Source: Roseateles sp. DAIF2
GTDB taxonomy: Bacteria; Pseudomonadota; Gammaproteobacteria; Burkholderiales; Burkholderiaceae_C
Reading direction: 5' to 3'
NCBI RefSeq assembly: GCF_015624425.1
Contig: NZ_CP049919.1
Span: 5,642,001-5,706,000, forward strand
Length of the DNA: 64,000 nucleotides
Shown: positions 61,898-64,000 of the stretch, one piece after another
How positions within the stretch are numbered: the first letter of the stretch is position 1
Layout of the letters: each line of letters opens with the position of its first letter
The notes under the pieces: model-generated
What the model was told of the DNA's origin: nothing
The model's input: the letters and a program-made list of their open reading frames with translations, nothing else
Databases searched by the model: none
Program-made: the position numbers and the translations under genes

Positions 61898-62569
61898 ATG
61901 CGCATCCTGATTGCGGAAGACGACCAAGTGCTGGCTGATGGCCTGTTGCGCGCGTTGCGCGCCTCCGGCTATGCGGTGGACCAGGTCGGCTCGGGCACCG
62001 AAGCCGATGCGGCGCTGGCCTCGCATGAGTTCGATCTGGTGATCCTGGACCTGGGCCTGCCCAAGCTGCATGGCCTGGAGGTGCTGCGCAAGCTGCGCGC
62101 GCGCGGCGCCTCGATGCCGGTGCTGATCCTGACCGCGGCCGACAGCGTCGAGCAGCGCGTCAAGGGCCTGGACCTGGGCGCCGACGACTACATGGCCAAG
62201 CCCTTCTCGCTGCAGGAGCTGGAGGCCCGCGTGCGCGCGCTGACCCGCCGCGGCCTGGGCACCGCCTCCTCGATCATCAAGCATGGCCCGCTGTCCTTCG
62301 ACGCCACCGGGCGCGTCGCCTACATCAACGACCAGATGGTCGAGCTGTCGGCGCGCGAGCTCTCGCTGCTGGAGGTGCTGCTGCAGCGCGCCGGCCGCCT
62401 GGTCAGCAAGGACCAGCTGGTGGAGCGCCTGTGCGAATGGGGCGAAGAGGTCAGCAACAACGCGATCGAGGTCTACATCCACCGCCTGCGCAAGAAGATC
62501 GAGCAGGGGCCGATCCGCATCGCCACGGTGCGCGGCCTGGGCTATTGCCTGGAGAAGATCCCAGGATGA
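61898..62569 (+). CDS. OmpR-family response regulator (TctD/QseB-like)
   Basis: The 223-residue regulator has a receiver with MRILIAEDDQVLADGL, phospho-acceptor Asp51 in LVILDLGLPK, TAAD and YMAKPF, and an OmpR winged helix (VELSARELSLLEVLLQRAGRL, VYIHRLRKKIE, TVRGLGYCLE). It is encoded just before a sensor kinase, divergent from recA with about 135 bp between. The subfamily is TctD/QseB; the signal is unknown. Confidence 0.94.
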   Translation: MRILIAEDDQVLADGLLRALRASGYAVDQVGSGTEADAALASHEFDLVILDLGLPKLHGLEVLRKLRARGASMPVLILTAADSVEQRVKGLDLGADDYMAKPFSLQELEARVRALTRRGLGTASSIIKHGPLSFDATGRVAYINDQMVELSARELSLLEVLLQRAGRLVSKDQLVERLCEWGEEVSNNAIEVYIHRLRKKIEQGPIRIATVRGLGYCLEKIPG

Positions 62570-62574
62570 ACGGG

Positions 62575-62660
62575 GCACCCCGCTGGCTGGGTACAGCCAT
62601 CGCCCCTCCGGGAGGGTCGGGCCTTGCTTGGGGCGGCCCGGCGCTGCGGCCCGCCTGAGC
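62575..62660. repeat. Dispersed GC-rich repeat between regulator and kinase genes
   Basis: It contains GCCCCTCCGGGAGGG and GCTTGGGGCGGCCCGGCGCT, the latter identical over 20 bases to the insert between gspF and gspE. It widens the junction of an otherwise tightly coupled two-component pair to about 100 bp without an evident terminator T-run. Confidence 0.7.
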
Positions 62661-62672
62661 CGGATGCGCTGA

Positions 62673-64000
62673 ATGGCCGCCGACCGCGAGCAACGCTCCC
62701 TGTTCGGCGAGATCCTCGACTGGATGCTCGCCCCGCTGCTGGTGATCTGGCCGATCAGCGTCGCGCTGACCTGGCTGGTGGCCCAGGGCATCGCCGGCCG
62801 CCCCTATGACCGCGAGCTCGGCGAGATGGCGCGCAACCTCGGCCTGCAGGTCGCCGCGGCTGAAGCGCCGGAGGGGCGGCGCTCGCGCTACGCGCTCTCC
62901 CCCGAGGCCGCGGCCCTGCTGCGCGCCGACGAGACCGACACCGTCTACTACCAGGTGCTGGGCCTGCGCGGCGAGTTCCTCAGCGGCGACCGCAGCCTGC
63001 CGGTGCCCGAGGTGGAAACGCCGATCGTGCCCTGGGAGCTGCATTTCCGCGACGACGAGGTCGGCAGCGACAGCGTGCGCGTCGCCTACCTGTGGGTCGC
63101 GCCCGAGGGCATGGCCGGCGCCACCCAGACCATGCTGGTGCAGGTGGCCGAGACCCTGGGCAAGCGCGCGCGCCTGACCAACGAGATCATCAAGGGCGTG
63201 ATCCTGCCGCAGTTCGTGATCCTGCCGCTGGCGGTGCTGCTGGTGTGGATGGCGCTGGCGCGCGGCATCGCGCCGCTGAACGACCTGCAGCGCCGCATCC
63301 GCTCGCGCGAGAGCTCGGACCTCAGCCCGATCGACGAGCGCCGCATCCCCGACGAGGTGGCGCCGCTGGTGCGCGCGATCAACGACCTGCTGGGCCGGCT
63401 CGACCAGTCGATCGGCGCGCAGAAGCATTTCCTGGCCGACGCCGCGCATCAGCTGAAGACGCCGCTGGCCGGGCTGCGCACCCAGGCCGAGTTCGCGCAG
63501 CGCGAGATCGACGAGGGCAAGAGTTCGCCGGCCGAGCTGAAGCGCTCGCTGCAGCAGATCGCGCTGTCCAGCCAGCGCGCCGCCCATATGGTGAACCAGC
63601 TGCTGGCGATGGCGCGCGCCGAGGACAAGGAGCATGCTGCGCGGCGCAGCGAGGTCAACCTGTCCGAGCTGGCGATGGAGACGGTGCGCGACTTCGTGCC
63701 GCGCGCGATGGACAAGCGCATCGACCTCGGCTTCGAGGGCCCCGACGCGAGCCAGAGCACCTTGCGCATCCACGGCCATCCGCTGCTGATCCGCGAGCTG
63801 ATCCGCAACCTGGTCGACAACGCCCTGCTCTACACGCCGGCCGCGGGCACGGTGACGGTGCGCGTGGTCGAGGACCCGTTCGGCCAGGTGACCGTGCTGC
63901 AGGTGGAGGACTCCGGCCCGGGCATCGCGGAGAACGAGCGCGAGCAGGTGTTCCAGCCCTTCTACCGCGCCCTGGGCACCAATGTCGACGGCTCGGGCCT
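62673..64000 (+). CDS. Sensor histidine kinase (TctE/QseC-like), cut by window end
   Basis: The visible 442 residues show two membrane helices (about 14-38 and 172-196) around a periplasmic 2CSK_N-type sensor domain, a HAMP-like linker, the H-box FLADAAHQLKTPLAGLRTQ, N-box ELIRNLVDNALLYTP and the G1/F boxes DSGPGIAENEREQVFQPFYR. The sequence stops within the G2 region, so about 30-50 residues are missing. It is the partner of the response regulator upstream. Confidence 0.92.
   Translation, partial: MAADREQRSLFGEILDWMLAPLLVIWPISVALTWLVAQGIAGRPYDRELGEMARNLGLQVAAAEAPEGRRSRYALSPEAAALLRADETDTVYYQVLGLRGEFLSGDRSLPVPEVETPIVPWELHFRDDEVGSDSVRVAYLWVAPEGMAGATQTMLVQVAETLGKRARLTNEIIKGVILPQFVILPLAVLLVWMALARGIAPLNDLQRRIRSRESSDLSPIDERRIPDEVAPLVRAINDLLGRLDQSIGAQKHFLADAAHQLKTPLAGLRTQAEFAQREIDEGKSSPAELKRSLQQIALSSQRAAHMVNQLLAMARAEDKEHAARRSEVNLSELAMETVRDFVPRAMDKRIDLGFEGPDASQSTLRIHGHPLLIRELIRNLVDNALLYTPAAGTVTVRVVEDPFGQVTVLQVEDSGPGIAENEREQVFQPFYRALGTNVDGSG

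Overview
The window is GC-rich DNA from a betaproteobacterium, most likely the Rubrivivax/Roseateles/Leptothrix branch of Burkholderiales. This rests on protein flavour (a LexA-box recA, the recA-recX-DUF2889-sucCD-TerC-pilA-moaC-M48 gene order, PEP-CTERM proteins, a SWIB/histone-H1-like protein) and on short GC-rich intergenic repeats of the kind common in that group. I saw no rRNA, tRNA, CRISPR array, prophage or complete insertion sequence.

Layout. 1-1.4 kb: a PEP-CTERM surface protein and a small secreted protein. 1.4-11.2 kb (minus strand): a ten-gene type II secretion/type IV pilus-like operon, gspG-F-E-L(PilN)-M(PilO)-C(PilP)-D followed by three pseudopilin-like genes. Dispersed GC-rich repeats have entered three of its gene junctions; the one between gspF and gspE is flanked by a 60-bp duplication of the gspF 3' end. 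11.4-17.1 kb: ssb, a LytS/LytTR two-component pair with a DUF2807 protein, a cupin, and recQ. 17.3-23.8 kb: a TonB-dependent receptor, three tiny exported proteins carrying a TonB-box-like motif behind one shared bipartite upstream element, a MITE-like element and a hybrid sensor kinase. 24-31 kb: uvrA, a second PEP-CTERM protein, a DsbA-fold isomerase, a stand-alone receiver, a SWIB/H1-like protein. 29.6-36 kb (minus): an iron operon, Fur box-tonB-exbB-exbD-siderophore receptor-piuC-FMN dehydrogenase. 36.2-45.7 kb (plus): porin-surE-HAD phosphatase-ABC importer (three genes)-PhoD-like-MocR regulator, nearly gapless. 45.8-50 kb: small membrane protein, M48 protease, moaC, O-antigen-ligase-like protein. 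50.1-52.2 kb: a second ligase-like protein and a sigma-54-type pilA, visibly less GC-rich. 52.3-56.6 kb: a signalling block (class II cyclic nucleotide phosphodiesterase, FHA, PP2C, Ser/Thr kinase) directly behind TerC. 56.8-64 kb: sucCD, DUF2889, recX, an NTF2-like protein, recA with its SOS box, and an OmpR-type response regulator with a sensor kinase cut by the window end.

The most novel-looking signals are the three small TonB-box-like proteins with their shared upstream element at 20-21.4 kb, and the repeat invasions that rebuilt gene junctions of the secretion operon while keeping every gene translatable.
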